Shown here in pieces: positions 1-9,463 of a stretch of DNA of 64,000 nt. Within the stretch, counting starts at the first letter, position 1. Each line of letters begins with the position of its first letter. Below the pieces are notes generated by a model that ran no database searches, had not been told where the DNA came from, and saw nothing but the letters and a program-made list of their open reading frames with translations. Origin of the DNA: Methylobacterium iners. GTDB lineage: Bacteria > Pseudomonadota > Alphaproteobacteria > Rhizobiales > Beijerinckiaceae. The stretch spans positions 1 to 64,000 of the forward strand of contig NZ_BPQP01000033.1 in assembly GCF_022179305.1 (NCBI RefSeq), given 5' to 3'. The translations under genes and the position numbers were made by a program.

Positions 1-1
1 C

Positions 2-217
2 ACGCGGCCGAGCGCCTGCGTGCTCTACACCGACTACGCCTTCTTCTTTCAGCTGGCCGGGCTGATCCTCCTCGTCGCGATGATCGGCGCCATCGTTCTC
101 ACCCTTCGCGACCGCCCGGGCGTCAAGCGCCAGAACATCTCGGTGCAGAACACGCGCACGCAAGGCATGGCGGTGGACACGATCAAGGTGCCTTCGCGCC
201 AGGGCGTGGAGGTCTGA
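2..217 (+). CDS. nuoJ: NADH-quinone oxidoreductase subunit J, C-terminal part
   Basis: The reading frame is open from the window edge, so the gene is cut at its 5' end. The visible part holds a transmembrane segment (residues like [20 protein letters not shown]) and a charged tail, as at the end of NuoJ. Its TGA shares one base with the ATG of nuoK, typical coupling in nuo operons. NuoJ is a membrane-arm subunit of proton-pumping complex I. The identification rests mainly on position directly before nuoK-L-M-N. Confidence 0.9.
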   Translation, partial: TRPSACVLYTDYAFFFQLAGLILLVAMIGAIVLTLRDRPGVKRQNISVQNTRTQGMAVDTIKVPSRQGVEV

Positions 218-522
218 TGATCGGCTTGAGCCACTACCTGACGGTCGCCGCGATCCTGTTCACGCTCGGCGTGCTCGGGATCTTCATCAACCGCAAGAAC
301 GTCATCGTCATCTTGATGTCGGTGGAGCTGATCCTGCTCGCCGTGAACATCAACCTCGTCGCGTTCTCGACGCATCTCAACGACATCACCGGCCAGGTCT
401 TCGCGCTGTTCGTCCTCACGGTGGCGGCGGCGGAGGCCGCCATCGGGCTCGCCATCCTCGTCGTGTTCTTCCGCAATCGCGGCTCGATCGCGGTCGAGGA
501 CGTGAGCATGATGAAGGGCTGA
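217..522 (+). CDS. nuoK: NADH-quinone oxidoreductase subunit K
   Basis: This 101-residue protein has three transmembrane helices and the family hallmark [18 protein letters not shown], which includes the conserved membrane glutamate used in proton transfer. It ends with the usual [19 protein letters not shown] region. The length is the normal one for NuoK. The start overlaps nuoJ by one base, and nuoL follows after 62 bases. It works in the membrane arm of complex I, between NuoJ and the antiporter-like subunits. Confidence 0.97.
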   Translation: MIGLSHYLTVAAILFTLGVLGIFINRKNVIVILMSVELILLAVNINLVAFSTHLNDITGQVFALFVLTVAAAEAAIGLAILVVFFRNRGSIAVEDVSMMKG

Positions 523-584
523 GGCGCTTGCCGATTCTCGCATCGAGCGGGCGCTCGCGTCCCGCCAGGCCGGACTAGGACACG

Positions 585-2708
585 ATGTACCACGCGATCG
601 TCTTCTTCCCGCTGATCGGCGCGATCCTGGCGGGCCTGTTCGGCCGCCAGCTCGGCCCGCGCGTCTGCGAGTACATCACGACCGGGCTGCTCGCCTTCTC
701 CGCGCTGCTCTCCTGGGGCGCCTTCCTCGACGTGCCGGGCTCGGAGCACGCCACGCGGGTGCAGGTCGCAACCTGGTTCACGGCGGGCGACCTCGTGGTC
801 GACTGGGCCTTCCGCATCGACACGCTGACCGTCGTGATGCTCGTCGTCGTGACGACCGTCTCGACCCTCGTGCACCTCTACTCCATCGGCTACATGGAGG
901 AGGACCCGCACCGGCCGCGCTTCTTCGCCTACCTGTCGCTCTTCACCTTCGCCATGCTGATGCTGGTGACGGCCGACAACCTCGTGCAGATGTTCTTCGG
1001 CTGGGAGGGTGTCGGCCTCGCCTCCTACCTGCTCATCGGCTTCTGGTACGAGAAGCCTTCCGCGAATGCCGCCGCGATGAAGGCCTTCATCGTCAACCGC
1101 GTCGGCGATTTCGGCTTCTCGCTCGGCATCTTCCTCGTCTTCGTGCTGTTCGGCTCCGTCGCCTTCGACGGAATCTTCCCGCGCGTGAACGAGGTCAAGG
1201 ACGCGACCTTCCACTTCCTCGGCTACGACTGGAACGCCCTGACGCTCGCCTGCCTGCTCCTGTTCATGGGCGCGATGGGCAAGTCGGCGCAGTTCCTGCT
1301 GCACACCTGGCTGCCGGACGCGATGGAGGGCCCGACACCCGTCTCCGCGCTGATCCACGCCGCGACCATGGTGACGGCCGGCGTCTTCATGGTGGCCCGG
1401 CTGTCGCCGCTCTTCGAACTCGCCCCGAACGCGCTCATCGTCGTGACGATCGTCGGCGCCATCACCGCCTTCTTCGCGGCCACCGTCGGCCTCGTCCAGA
1501 ACGACATTAAGCGGGTGATCGCCTACTCGACCTGCTCGCAGCTCGGCTACATGTTCGTCGCGCTCGGCGTCGGCGCCTACTCGGCCGGCGTGTTCCACCT
1601 CTTCACCCACGCCTTCTTTAAGGCGCTGCTGTTCCTCGGGGCCGGTTCGGTCATCCACGCGATGCACCATGAGCAGGACATGCGGAACATGGGGGCGCTG
1701 CGCCCCTACATTCCCTTCACGGCGGCGATGATGGCCGTCGGCACGCTCGCGCTGATCGGCTTCCCCTTCACCGCCGGCTTCTACTCGAAGGATGCGATCA
1801 TCGAGGCGGCCTACATGTCGACGAGGCCCGGCCACACGCTGGCCTTCCTGGCGACTGTGATCGCCGCCTTCATGACCTCGTTCTATTCCTGGCGCCTGTT
1901 CTTCCTGACCTTCGAGGGGCCTGCCCGCTGGGGGCACCACGGCGCGCACGGCCACGACGATCATCACGCCGCTCCGGCCGTCGCGCATTCCGTCACCGCG
2001 CATCAGGCCGACGGGCTGCCTGGCCATCACGAGGGCGTCGCCCACGACGACAAGGGTCACGATGTCGAGCCAGCCTCGCACGCGGCGCACACCAAACACG
2101 AAGATTCGCACCACGACCACGCGCCGCACACGCCGCACGAGAGCCCGCTCGTGATGACGATCCCGCTGGCGATCCTGGCCGTCGGCGCGCTCTTCGCCGG
2201 CCTGATCTTCAAGGATCGCTTCATCGGCGACGGCATGGACAAGTTCTGGGGCCACGCGCTGGCGCACGGCCCCGACAACCACATCATGCACGACATCCAC
2301 AACGCGCCGGGCTGGGTCGTCGCCTCGCCCTTCGTGATGCTGGTGCTCGGCTTCGTGCTGGCCTTCTGGATGTATATCCGCAGGCCCGAGCTGCCGGGCC
2401 GGCTCGCCGCGCAGCAGCCGATCCTGTACCGCTTCCTCCTCAACAAGTGGTACGTCGACGAGCTCTACGACCGCATCTTCGTCCGCCCGGCCAAGGATTT
2501 CGGCAAGTTCCTCTGGAAGGAGGGCGACGGCCGGATCATCGACGGCATGGGTCCCGACGGCATCGCCGCCCGCGTGGTCGACGTCACCCGCGGCGTCATC
2601 CGCTTCCAGACCGGCTACGTCTATCACTACGCCTTCGTGATGCTCGTCGGCGTCGCCGGGCTGATCTCCTGGTACATGGTCACCGGCCTGCCGAAGGTGG
2701 GGAACTGA
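585..2708 (+). CDS. nuoL: NADH-quinone oxidoreductase subunit L with histidine-rich insert
   Basis: This is the distal antiporter-like proton-pumping subunit of complex I, 707 residues. The proton-antiporter core is clear: [17 protein letters not shown] carries the conserved TM5 glutamate (about Glu141), followed by [24 protein letters not shown] and further membrane helices. The C-terminal region (about residues 620-707) fits the lateral helix and last TM segment. Between about residues 451 and 522 lies an unusual loop with roughly 20 histidines plus many Asp/Glu, just before the helix [20 protein letters not shown]. NuoL in other bacteria is usually nearer 610-650 residues, so this loop explains most of the extra length. 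Confidence 0.97.
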   Translation: MYHAIVFFPLIGAILAGLFGRQLGPRVCEYITTGLLAFSALLSWGAFLDVPGSEHATRVQVATWFTAGDLVVDWAFRIDTLTVVMLVVVTTVSTLVHLYSIGYMEEDPHRPRFFAYLSLFTFAMLMLVTADNLVQMFFGWEGVGLASYLLIGFWYEKPSANAAAMKAFIVNRVGDFGFSLGIFLVFVLFGSVAFDGIFPRVNEVKDATFHFLGYDWNALTLACLLLFMGAMGKSAQFLLHTWLPDAMEGPTPVSALIHAATMVTAGVFMVARLSPLFELAPNALIVVTIVGAITAFFAATVGLVQNDIKRVIAYSTCSQLGYMFVALGVGAYSAGVFHLFTHAFFKALLFLGAGSVIHAMHHEQDMRNMGALRPYIPFTAAMMAVGTLALIGFPFTAGFYSKDAIIEAAYMSTRPGHTLAFLATVIAAFMTSFYSWRLFFLTFEGPARWGHHGAHGHDDHHAAPAVAHSVTAHQADGLPGHHEGVAHDDKGHDVEPASHAAHTKHEDSHHDHAPHTPHESPLVMTIPLAILAVGALFAGLIFKDRFIGDGMDKFWGHALAHGPDNHIMHDIHNAPGWVVASPFVMLVLGFVLAFWMYIRRPELPGRLAAQQPILYRFLLNKWYVDELYDRIFVRPAKDFGKFLWKEGDGRIIDGMGPDGIAARVVDVTRGVIRFQTGYVYHYAFVMLVGVAGLISWYMVTGLPKVGN

Positions 2709-2740
2709 TGGCCGCCAGAACCCTTCGGAGCCCCCGCTAG

Positions 2741-4261
2741 ATGTTCGGCCTCGGCATCCTCTCAGGCCTGCTGATCGTGCCGCTCTGCGGCGCGGCCTTC
2801 ATCCTCACCCTGGGCGAGGAGACCGAGGCCGTGCGCCGCAACGCCCGCTGGGCCGCGCTCGCCACGACCGTCATCACCTTCCTGCTCTCGCTGGTGGCCT
2901 GGGGCCGCTTCGACGCGACGACGTCGAGCTTCCAGCTCGTCGAGAACCATGCCTGGCTGACGGAGACGATCCGCTTCAAGCTCGGGGTCGACGGCTTCTC
3001 GATGCCGCTGATCCTGCTCACCACCTTCCTGATGCCCTTCTGCATCGCGGCCTCGTGGAACTCCATCGAGACCCGGGTGAAGGAGTACTTCGTCGCCTTC
3101 CTGATCCTCGAGACGACGATGATCGGCGTGTTCTGCGCGCTCGACCTCGTCCTGTTCTACCTGTTCTTCGAGGCCGGCCTGATCCCGATGTTCCTCATCA
3201 TCGGCATCTGGGGCGGCAAGCGGCGCATCTACGCGAGCTTCAAGTTCTTCCTCTACACCCTGCTCGGCTCGGTGCTGATGCTGCTCGCCATCATGGCGAT
3301 GTACTGGCAGGCCGGCACCACCGACATCCCGACCCTTCTCACCACCCGCTTCCCCGTGGGAATGCAGACCTGGCTGTGGCTGGCTTTCTTCGCCTCCTTC
3401 GCGGTGAAGATGCCGATGTGGCCGGTCCATACCTGGCTGCCGGACGCCCACGTGGAGGCGCCGACCGCGGGCTCGGTGATCCTGGCCGGCATCCTCCTGA
3501 AGATGGGCGGCTACGGCTTCATCCGGATCTCGCTGCCGATGTTCCCGGACGCGTCGCTCTACTTCGCGCCGCTGGTCTTCGCCCTCTCGGTCATCGCGAT
3601 CATCTTCACCTCCTTGATCGCGATGATGCAGACCGACATCAAGAAGTTGATCGCCTATTCCTCGGTCGCCCATATGGGCTTCGTGACGCTGGGGCTGTTC
3701 ACCCTGAACGAGCAGGGCATCCAGGGCGCCCTGTTCCTGATGATCTCCCACGGCATCGTGTCCGGCGCGCTCTTCCTCTGCGTCGGGGTCGTCTACGATC
3801 GCATGCACACCCGAGAGATCGCGGCCTATGGCGGGCTCGTGAAGCGCATGCCGCTCTATGCGGCGGCGATGATGGTCTTCACCATGGCCAATGTCGGCCT
3901 GCCCGGCACCTCCGGCTTCGTCGGCGAGTTCCTGGCGATGATGGGTGCCTTCAAGGCGAATCCGACGGTCGCCTTCTTCTCGGTCTTCGGCATCATCCTC
4001 TCGGCCGGCTACGCGCTCTGGCTCTTCGCCCGCGTGATCTACGGCAAGCTCGAGAAGCCGAACCTCCAGGGCATCCTCGACCTCGACCTTCGCGAAAAGA
4101 TCATCATCGCGCCCCTCGTCGCGCTGACGATCTATTACGGGGTCCACCCGGCCCCGATCCTCGACACCTTCGCTCCGTCGACGGAAGCCCTCATGCAGAG
4201 CATGAAGGCCGCGCTCTCGACCACGCAGACCGCCGCGGCCCTGCCGCCGGTCGCGCGCTGA
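2741..4261 (+). CDS. nuoM: NADH-quinone oxidoreductase subunit M
   Basis: This 506-residue polytopic protein is the second antiporter-like subunit of complex I. The motif [20 protein letters not shown] holds the conserved TM5 glutamate at about residue 144, the same number as in E. coli Nuo[21 protein letters not shown] and the lysine-bearing [17 protein letters not shown] follow. The spacing to nuoL (32 bases) and nuoN (13 bases) supports a single transcript. Length is normal, and no residue expected to be essential appears lost. Confidence 0.97.
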   Translation: MFGLGILSGLLIVPLCGAAFILTLGEETEAVRRNARWAALATTVITFLLSLVAWGRFDATTSSFQLVENHAWLTETIRFKLGVDGFSMPLILLTTFLMPFCIAASWNSIETRVKEYFVAFLILETTMIGVFCALDLVLFYLFFEAGLIPMFLIIGIWGGKRRIYASFKFFLYTLLGSVLMLLAIMAMYWQAGTTDIPTLLTTRFPVGMQTWLWLAFFASFAVKMPMWPVHTWLPDAHVEAPTAGSVILAGILLKMGGYGFIRISLPMFPDASLYFAPLVFALSVIAIIFTSLIAMMQTDIKKLIAYSSVAHMGFVTLGLFTLNEQGIQGALFLMISHGIVSGALFLCVGVVYDRMHTREIAAYGGLVKRMPLYAAAMMVFTMANVGLPGTSGFVGEFLAMMGAFKANPTVAFFSVFGIILSAGYALWLFARVIYGKLEKPNLQGILDLDLREKIIIAPLVALTIYYGVHPAPILDTFAPSTEALMQSMKAALSTTQTAAALPPVAR

Positions 4262-4274
4262 AAGCCCCGCACCC

Positions 4275-5717
4275 ATGAACGCCGCCCAGGTCGTCCTGCC
4301 CGCCCTCTGGCCCGCCCTGCCCGAGATCATCCTCGCGGTCGGCGTGATGGTCCTGATCCTCTACGGATCGTTCAAGGGCGAGCGCTCGGTGGAGGGCGTC
4401 AATGTCGGCGCCCTCATCCTGCTGATCCTGGCGCTCTTCACCGTCGTCTCGCAGACGGGGCTGAAGGTGACGACGCTGAACGGCGCCTTCATCGTGGACG
4501 GCTTCTCGCGGGTGATGAAGGCGCTCGTGCTGATCGGCTCGGCCGCCGCCATCCTGCTGTCGCGCGACTATTTCCAGCGCGAGCGGATCGACCGGTTCGA
4601 GTTCCCGATCCTCATCGTGCTCTCCACCATCGGCATGATGGTGATGGTCTCGGCCAACGACCTGATCGCGCTCTATCTCGGCCTCGAGCTCCTGAGCCTG
4701 TCGAGCTACGTCATCGCGGCCTTCCACCGCGACAACCTCCGGTCGACGGAAGCCGGGCTCAAGTACTTCGTGCTCGGCGCGCTCTCGTCGGGCATGCTGC
4801 TCTACGGCGCCTCGCTCATCTACGGCTTCACGGGCACGGTGTCCTTCCCGGGCATCCTCTCGGCGCTCAACGCCGGCGCGGGCTTCGGGATCGTGCTCGG
4901 TATCGTGTTCGTGGCGGCCGGCGTCGCCTTCAAGATGTCGGCGGTGCCCTTCCACATGTGGACGCCCGACGTCTACGAGGGCTCGCCGACGCCGGTCACC
5001 GCCTTCTTCGCCGCCGCGCCGAAGATCGCCGCGGTCGCCATGACGGTGCGCGTCTTCATGGGCGCCCTGCCCGACGTGACCGCGATCTGGCAGCAGATCT
5101 TCGTCTTCGTCGCCATCGCCTCGATGACGCTCGGCTCCTTCGCGGCGATCGGCCAGCGCTCGATCAAGCGGCTGATGGCCTACTCGTCCATCGGCAATGT
5201 CGGCTACGCCCTGATCGGTCTTGCGGCGGCCTCGGAGGAAGGCATCCGCGGCGTCGTCATCTACATGATCATCTATCTGGCGATGACGCTCGGTGCCTTC
5301 GCGGTCATCCTCGCGATGCGCCGCGGCGGCGAGATGTTCGAGACGGTGGACGACCTCTCCGGGCTGTCGCGCACCCATCCGGTCATGGCCTTCTGCCTCG
5401 CCGCGATGATGTTCTCGCTGGCCGGCATCCCGCCGCTCGCCGGGTTCTTCGCGAAGTTCTACGTCTTCGCCGCCGCCATCAAGGCGGGCCTCGTGACGCT
5501 CGCCGTGATCGGCGTCGTGACCAGCGTGATCGGGGCCTATTACTACCTGCGCATCGTCAAGGTGATGTATTTCGACGAGCCGGTCGCGCCCTACGAGCGG
5601 ATGGCGCCGGGCCTGCGCATCGTGCTCGCCCTGTCGAGCGTGGTCGTGATCCTGTTCTGGCTGCTGCCGGCCCCGCTCGTGGGCGCGGCCGGCGCGGCCG
5701 CCCGCTCGCTGTTCTAG
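4275..5717 (+). CDS. nuoN: NADH-quinone oxidoreductase subunit N
   Basis: This 480-residue protein is the third antiporter-like subunit, next to NuoK in the membrane arm. The conserved glutamate lies in LYLGLELLSLSSYVIAAF (about Glu138), followed by FKMSAVPFHMWTPDVYEGSPTPVTAFF and SIKRLMAYSSIGNVGYALIGL. It is the last nuo gene. birA starts only 7 bases after its stop, a NuoN-BirA arrangement common in Rhizobiales that suggests co-transcription. Confidence 0.97.
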   Translation: MNAAQVVLPALWPALPEIILAVGVMVLILYGSFKGERSVEGVNVGALILLILALFTVVSQTGLKVTTLNGAFIVDGFSRVMKALVLIGSAAAILLSRDYFQRERIDRFEFPILIVLSTIGMMVMVSANDLIALYLGLELLSLSSYVIAAFHRDNLRSTEAGLKYFVLGALSSGMLLYGASLIYGFTGTVSFPGILSALNAGAGFGIVLGIVFVAAGVAFKMSAVPFHMWTPDVYEGSPTPVTAFFAAAPKIAAVAMTVRVFMGALPDVTAIWQQIFVFVAIASMTLGSFAAIGQRSIKRLMAYSSIGNVGYALIGLAAASEEGIRGVVIYMIIYLAMTLGAFAVILAMRRGGEMFETVDDLSGLSRTHPVMAFCLAAMMFSLAGIPPLAGFFAKFYVFAAAIKAGLVTLAVIGVVTSVIGAYYYLRIVKVMYFDEPVAPYERMAPGLRIVLALSSVVVILFWLLPAPLVGAAGAAARSLF

Positions 5718-5724
5718 CGGCCGG

Positions 5725-6699
5725 ATGGCATATCGGCTCGGCGCCGCATCGCTCGCGGCGGGTCACCGCCTGGCGGTTTTCGAGAGCCTCGGCTCGACCA
5801 ACACGGAAGCGCTGGAGCGGGCGCACGCCGGCGAGGCGGGTCCCGTCTGGATCGTGACGCGCCGTCAGGAGGCGGGGCGCGGGCGGCGCGGAAACGCCTG
5901 GGCTTCGCCGCCCGGGAATCTCGCCGCGAGCCTGCTCCTATCGGTGGACGAGGTCGATCCGACACAGATCGCTACGCTGGGCTTCGTGGCGGGCGTGGCC
6001 CTCGTGGATGCCATCCATCAAGCGGTGGCGGTGGACATCCCCCTCTCCCCGCTCGCGGGGAGAGGGCTGCCTGCACCTTGTCGTGCAGGCAGCGAGCGGA
6101 GCGAGGGTGAGGGGGCGTCGCCGGAAGTGGCTCCTCCGGAAACACCCCCTCACCTCCGGCTGCCGCCTCGCCGCGCCGACGACGAGGTCGTCGCGGCCCT
6201 CTCCCCGCCTGGCGGGGAGAGGGGATGCGCGCAGCCCTCGCTCAAATGGCCGAACGACGTCCTGATCGACGGCGCCAAGCTCGCCGGCATCCTCCTGGAG
6301 GCCGAGAACATCGCGGAAGGGCGGCGCTGCGTCGTGATCGGCATCGGCGTCAACGTCGCGGCGGTGCCGGAGGGATTGCCTTATCCGGCAACCTGCCTCA
6401 GGCAGAGCGGGCACGGTGCCTCCGCCGAGTCTGTGTTCGAACTCCTCTCGGACCGGCTGGCGGAGACGATCACGCTCTGGGACCGGGGCCGCGGCTTCGC
6501 GGCGATCCGCGCGCTCTGGCTGGCGCGGGCCGCGGGGCTCGGGGCGCCGCTGTCGGTGCGGACCGGCCGCGAGAGCGTGCAAGGGATTTTCGAGACGATC
6601 GACGAGGCCGGGCGCCTCGTGGTCCGATCGGACGACGGAATGCGACGGACCGTGACGGCGGGCGAGGTGCACTTTGGGACGGCCGCGACGGCGGCTTGA
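5725..6699 (+). CDS. birA: Biotin--[acetyl-CoA carboxylase] ligase with in-frame repeat insertion
   Basis: It activates biotin with ATP and transfers it to the biotin carboxyl carrier protein. There is no N-terminal HTH, so this is the non-repressor (group I) type. Seen: SLGSTNTEAL, the ligase loop GRGRRGNAWASPPGNLAASLLL, LKWPNDVLIDGAKLAGILLE, VIGIGVNV, and a C-terminal SH3-like domain ending GEVHFG. About residues 105-167 are low-complexity Pro/Ala/Arg/Gly sequence encoded by a palindromic DNA repeat inserted directly before the invariant KWPNDV. The frame is preserved, giving 324 residues against roughly 250-265 usually. Whether the insert is tolerated cannot be told from sequence, but birA is normally essential and the rest is intact. 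Confidence 0.93.
   Translation: MAYRLGAASLAAGHRLAVFESLGSTNTEALERAHAGEAGPVWIVTRRQEAGRGRRGNAWASPPGNLAASLLLSVDEVDPTQIATLGFVAGVALVDAIHQAVAVDIPLSPLAGRGLPAPCRAGSERSEGEGASPEVAPPETPPHLRLPPRRADDEVVAALSPPGGERGCAQPSLKWPNDVLIDGAKLAGILLEAENIAEGRRCVVIGIGVNVAAVPEGLPYPATCLRQSGHGASAESVFELLSDRLAETITLWDRGRGFAAIRALWLARAAGLGAPLSVRTGRESVQGIFETIDEAGRLVVRSDDGMRRTVTAGEVHFGTAATAA
6039..6225 (+). repeat. Palindromic repeat element inserted in frame within birA
   Basis: The element is bounded by two related inverted repeats, CCCTCTCCCCGCTCGCGGGG and its counterpart near 6197-6224 (CCCTCTCCCCGCCTGGCGGG), each itself a hairpin. Between them lie a second hairpin (GCCTGCACC...GGTGCAGGC-like, 6069-6091) and a GAGCGGAGCGAGGGTGAGGGGG stretch opposed by CCCCCTCACC. 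Such C/T-rich then G/A-rich elements are usually intergenic in alphaproteobacteria. A short relative lies after dnaE at 18621-18644. Its length is close to a multiple of three, and the birA frame runs through it without a stop. Confidence 0.85.
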
Positions 6700-6711
6700 G
6701 GTTGGATTCTG

Positions 6712-8385
6712 ATGACGACAGGGCAAGACGAGCTCGTCTTCGTGCCGCTCGGCGGCGTGGGCGAGATCGGCATGAACGCGGCGCTCTACGGCTTCGGGCC
6801 GGAAAAGCGCCGCAAGTGGATCATGGTCGATTGCGGCATGGGCTTCGCCGGGGAGGAAGGCTTCCCCGGCATCGACCTGATGTTCCCCGACCTGAGCTTC
6901 ATCGAGGAGCGTCGGGACGATCTCCTCGCGATCTTCATCACCCACGCGCACGAGGACCATATCGGCGCGATCAGCGAGCTCTGGGGCAAGCTCAAGGCGC
7001 CCGTCTACGCCACGCGCTTCGCCAAGAACCTGCTGGAGGCCCGTAAGCTCAGCGAGCCCGGCGCGCCGAAGGTGGTGCTGCGCGAGATCGTGGCCGGCCG
7101 CCGCGTGAGCGTCGGGCCGTTCGAGATCGAGTACGTGCCGGTCTCGCACTCCATTCCGGAATCGAACGCCGTCGCCATCCGCACGGCCCACGGCCTCGTC
7201 CTGCATACGGGCGACTGGAAGCTCGACCCGACCCCGATCCTCGGCGACGTCACCTCGGAGGCGGCGTTCCGGGCGCTCGGCGACGAGGGCATCCTCGCGA
7301 TGATCGGCGACTCGACGAACGTCGTGCGCGAGGGGCGCTCTCCGAGCGAGGCGGAGGTCGCCGCCACCCTGAAGGAGCTGATCGCGGACGCGCCGCACCG
7401 GGTCGCGGTCACCACCTTCGCCTCGAACGTCGCCCGGATGCGGGCGGTGGCGCTCGCGGCGGAGGCCTGCGGCCGCGAGGTCGTGGCCGTCGGCCGCGCC
7501 ATGGACCGGGTGATCGCCGTGGCGCGCGAATGCGGCTTCCTCGACGGGTTGCGCGAGTTCCGGCCCTCCAGCGCCTACGGCTACCTGCCGCGCGACAAGG
7601 TCGTGGCGCTGCTGACGGGCTCGCAGGGCGAGGATCGGGCGGCGCTGGCCCGGGTCTCGCGCGACGATCATCCGGACATCACCCTGTCGGCGGGCGACCG
7701 CGTGATCTTCTCCTCGCGCGCCATCCCCGGCAACGAGCGGGCGGTGGGCGCCATCATCAACGACCTGATCAATGCCGGCATCGAGGTCGTGACCGACCGG
7801 ACGAAGCTCGTCCACGTCTCGGGCCATCCCCGCCGCGACGAGATGGCGGAGATGTATGCCTGGACCCGGCCTGGGACCGCGATTCCCGTTCACGGCGAGG
7901 CGCTGCACCTCGACGAGCACGCGCGCTTCGCCCGCGCCCACGGCGTCGAGAACGTGGTGAAGGCCCGCAACGGCAGCGTGGTGCGGCTGGCGCCGGGCAC
8001 GCCGGAGATCGTGGACCACGTCAAGGCGGGTCGCCTCTTCAAGGACGGCAACGTCCTCATCGACGCCAAGGACCGCGCGATCCCGGAGCGGCGCAAGCTC
8101 GCCCAGGCGGGCCTCGTCTCGGTCGCCATCGCCATCGACGTGCAGGGCGAAGTCCTGGGCGAGCCGGCCATCGACATCATCGGGTTGCCCAATCGCGGCC
8201 GGACCGGCGCCTCGATGCTCGACGTCGTGGTCGACACCGTCTCGCGGACGCTGGCCAATCTCTCGAAGGCCAAGCGCAAGGACGCCGAGGCGGTGGAGAA
8301 CGCCGTCGACCGGGCCATCCGCTCGGCCGTCAACGAATCCTGGGGCAAGAAGCCCGCCTGCCACGTGCAGGTGGTGGAGGTGTAG
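6712..8385 (+). CDS. rnj: Ribonuclease J
   Basis: This metallo-beta-lactamase/beta-CASP ribonuclease has 557 residues, the usual size. The zinc-binding signature HAHEDH lies at residues 78-83, preceded by VDCGMGF. VSHSIPES and LHTGDWKLDPTP follow, then the beta-CASP part with GDSTNV, TFASNVARM and a late VSGHPRRDEMAEM. It acts as a 5'-to-3' exo- and endonuclease in RNA maturation and decay. It begins 12 bases after birA and is probably in the same transcript. The C-terminal KKPACHVQVVEV is typical of rhizobial RNase J. Confidence 0.95.
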   Translation: MTTGQDELVFVPLGGVGEIGMNAALYGFGPEKRRKWIMVDCGMGFAGEEGFPGIDLMFPDLSFIEERRDDLLAIFITHAHEDHIGAISELWGKLKAPVYATRFAKNLLEARKLSEPGAPKVVLREIVAGRRVSVGPFEIEYVPVSHSIPESNAVAIRTAHGLVLHTGDWKLDPTPILGDVTSEAAFRALGDEGILAMIGDSTNVVREGRSPSEAEVAATLKELIADAPHRVAVTTFASNVARMRAVALAAEACGREVVAVGRAMDRVIAVARECGFLDGLREFRPSSAYGYLPRDKVVALLTGSQGEDRAALARVSRDDHPDITLSAGDRVIFSSRAIPGNERAVGAIINDLINAGIEVVTDRTKLVHVSGHPRRDEMAEMYAWTRPGTAIPVHGEALHLDEHARFARAHGVENVVKARNGSVVRLAPGTPEIVDHVKAGRLFKDGNVLIDAKDRAIPERRKLAQAGLVSVAIAIDVQGEVLGEPAIDIIGLPNRGRTGASMLDVVVDTVSRTLANLSKAKRKDAEAVENAVDRAIRSAVNESWGKKPACHVQVVEV

Positions 8386-8392
8386 TACGCCT

Positions 8393-8562
8393 TCCCTCCC
8401 CCTTGTGGGGAGGGATCGAGGGTGGGGGTGGCTGGGTGACCCCGGGCTCAGGCAAGCGGAACCACCCCCACCTCCAACTCCTCCCCACACCTAAGTCGGG
8501 CCTGCCCGACTTGGGCACCTGGGGTGCGGATATCGGGCAGGCCCGATATCCTTGGGGGAGAA
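8393..8562. repeat. Family B intergenic repeat, copy 1, with nested insertion
   Basis: A CCCTCCCCCTTGTGGGGAGG arm, a GGGTGGGGGTGGCT stretch, then AAGCGGAACCACCCCCACCT and CTCCAACTCCTCCCCACA match the copy at 50990-51094 almost base for base. In this copy the right arm is interrupted at about 8490 by some 60 bases carrying two perfect palindromes, after which CCTTGGGGGAGAAG resumes the arm. The element occupies most of the rnj to epimerase gap. Confidence 0.85.
8493..8550. repeat. Twin perfect palindromes nested in the family B repeat
   Basis: AAGTCGGGC-CT-GCCCGACTT (8493-8512) and GATATCGGGC-AG-GCCCGATATC (8529-8550) are two perfect inverted repeats, 9 and 10 bp per arm, 16 bases apart. They share the core TCGGGCnnGCCCGA. 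They sit inside the right arm of the family B repeat, and the equivalent place at 51080 has no insert. Confidence 0.85.
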
Positions 8563-8595
8563 GAGGCGCTGGTTCACAGAACGGAGGAGCAACAC

Positions 8596-9000
8596 ATGAT
8601 CGGGCGCATCAACCACGTGGCCATCGCGGTGCGCGACCTCGACGCCGCCATCGCGATCTATCGCGACACCCTCGGCGCCAAGGTCACCGAGCCGCTGCCC
8701 CAGCCCGAGCACGGCGTCACCGTGGTCTTCGTCGAGCTGCCCAACAGCAAGGTCGAGCTGATGTCGCCGCTGGGCGAGGGCTCGCCGATCGAGGCCTTCG
8801 TCGAGCGCAATCCGCAGGGCGGCGTGCACCACGTCTGCTACGAGGTCGATGACATCCTCGCCGCCCGCGACAGGCTGAAGGCACAGGGTGCGCGGGTGCT
8901 CGGCACCGGCGAGCCGAAGATCGGCGCCCACGGCAAGCCGGTGCTGTTCCTGCACCCGAAGGACTTCCTCGGCACCCTCGTCGAGCTGGAACAGGTCTGA
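8596..9000 (+). CDS. mce: Methylmalonyl-CoA/ethylmalonyl-CoA epimerase
   Basis: A vicinal-oxygen-chelate (glyoxalase-fold) protein of 134 residues starting at ATG 8596 after GGAGGAGC. It begins MIGRINHVAIAVRDLDAAIA with the metal-binding His7. GGVHHVCYEVDD supplies the second histidine and LVELEQV the final glutamate. The family interconverts the 2R and 2S forms of methylmalonyl-CoA. In serine-cycle methylotrophs it also works in the ethylmalonyl-CoA pathway that regenerates glyoxylate. An earlier in-frame start at 8524 would lie inside the repeat and is unlikely. A DUF1467 gene follows at once. Confidence 0.92.
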   Translation: MIGRINHVAIAVRDLDAAIAIYRDTLGAKVTEPLPQPEHGVTVVFVELPNSKVELMSPLGEGSPIEAFVERNPQGGVHHVCYEVDDILAARDRLKAQGARVLGTGEPKIGAHGKPVLFLHPKDFLGTLVELEQV

Positions 9001-9001
9001 G

Positions 9002-9337
9002 GTGGGGAGCGTCCTCCAAGTCCTCGCGGCCTCGACGCTGCGCACGCTCGGCGTCGTGGTGCTGTTCACCGCCGCGATCGTCGCCGTGGCCGTGAACGTG
9101 TTCAAGCTCACGATCTTCGGGGCCGTGGCGCTGTACTTCGTGCTGTGGTGGACGCTGCTCTTCGCGATCCTGCCCCTGCGCAACCAGGCGGAGACCGATC
9201 CCGCCCGGCTCGTGCCGGGCCAGGACCCCGGCGCGCCGGCCGTACCGCGGCTTCGCGAGAAGGCGATCTGGACGACGCTGTTCGCCGGCGCCGCCTTCCT
9301 GATCGCGATCGCGGCCTTCCCGCTGGCCGGCCTGTAG
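9002..9337 (+). CDS. DUF1467 family membrane protein
   Basis: I place the start at GTG 9002, two bases after the epimerase stop, giving 111 residues. Two hydrophobic helices are visible, LGVVVLFTAAIVAVAVNVF plus FGAVALYFVLWWTLLFAILP, and a third at the C-terminus (TLFAGAAFLIAIAAFPLAGL). The central PLRNQAETDPARLVPGQDPG is typical of this short alphaproteobacterial inner-membrane family, which very often follows the methylmalonyl-CoA epimerase gene. Function unknown. Tight spacing implies translational coupling. Confidence 0.85.
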   Translation: MGSVLQVLAASTLRTLGVVVLFTAAIVAVAVNVFKLTIFGAVALYFVLWWTLLFAILPLRNQAETDPARLVPGQDPGAPAVPRLREKAIWTTLFAGAAFLIAIAAFPLAGL

Positions 9338-9374
9338 CCGCATCCGATCCCACGCCGTCGTGTTCGGCCGGCAA

Positions 9375-9403
9375 TTGACAGGAGCCGCCGCGGCTTCGAC
9401 AGT
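9375..9403 (+). promoter_or_regulatory. Possible promoter of the sugar transporter gene
   Basis: TTGACA at 9375-9380 is a consensus -35 box. Seventeen bases later comes a weak -10 (GACAGT region, 9398-9403). It lies 60-90 bases before the start at 9464. The -10 is poor, so this is tentative. Confidence 0.3.
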
Positions 9404-9463
9404 TTCGCTCAACGGTTGCACCCCCTCGCGCGGGAGAATGCGACCGCGCTGAGGGAGAGTGTC

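Noticed and set aside
234-2627. A 797-codon minus-strand frame opposite nuoK and nuoL
   Set aside because: Low-complexity Asp/Glu/Arg/His product, explained by the GC bias of the opposite genes.
8524-8595. Longer N-terminus for the epimerase
   Set aside because: The added residues would be encoded by the repeat, and the ATG at 8596 has a good ribosome site and matches the family start.
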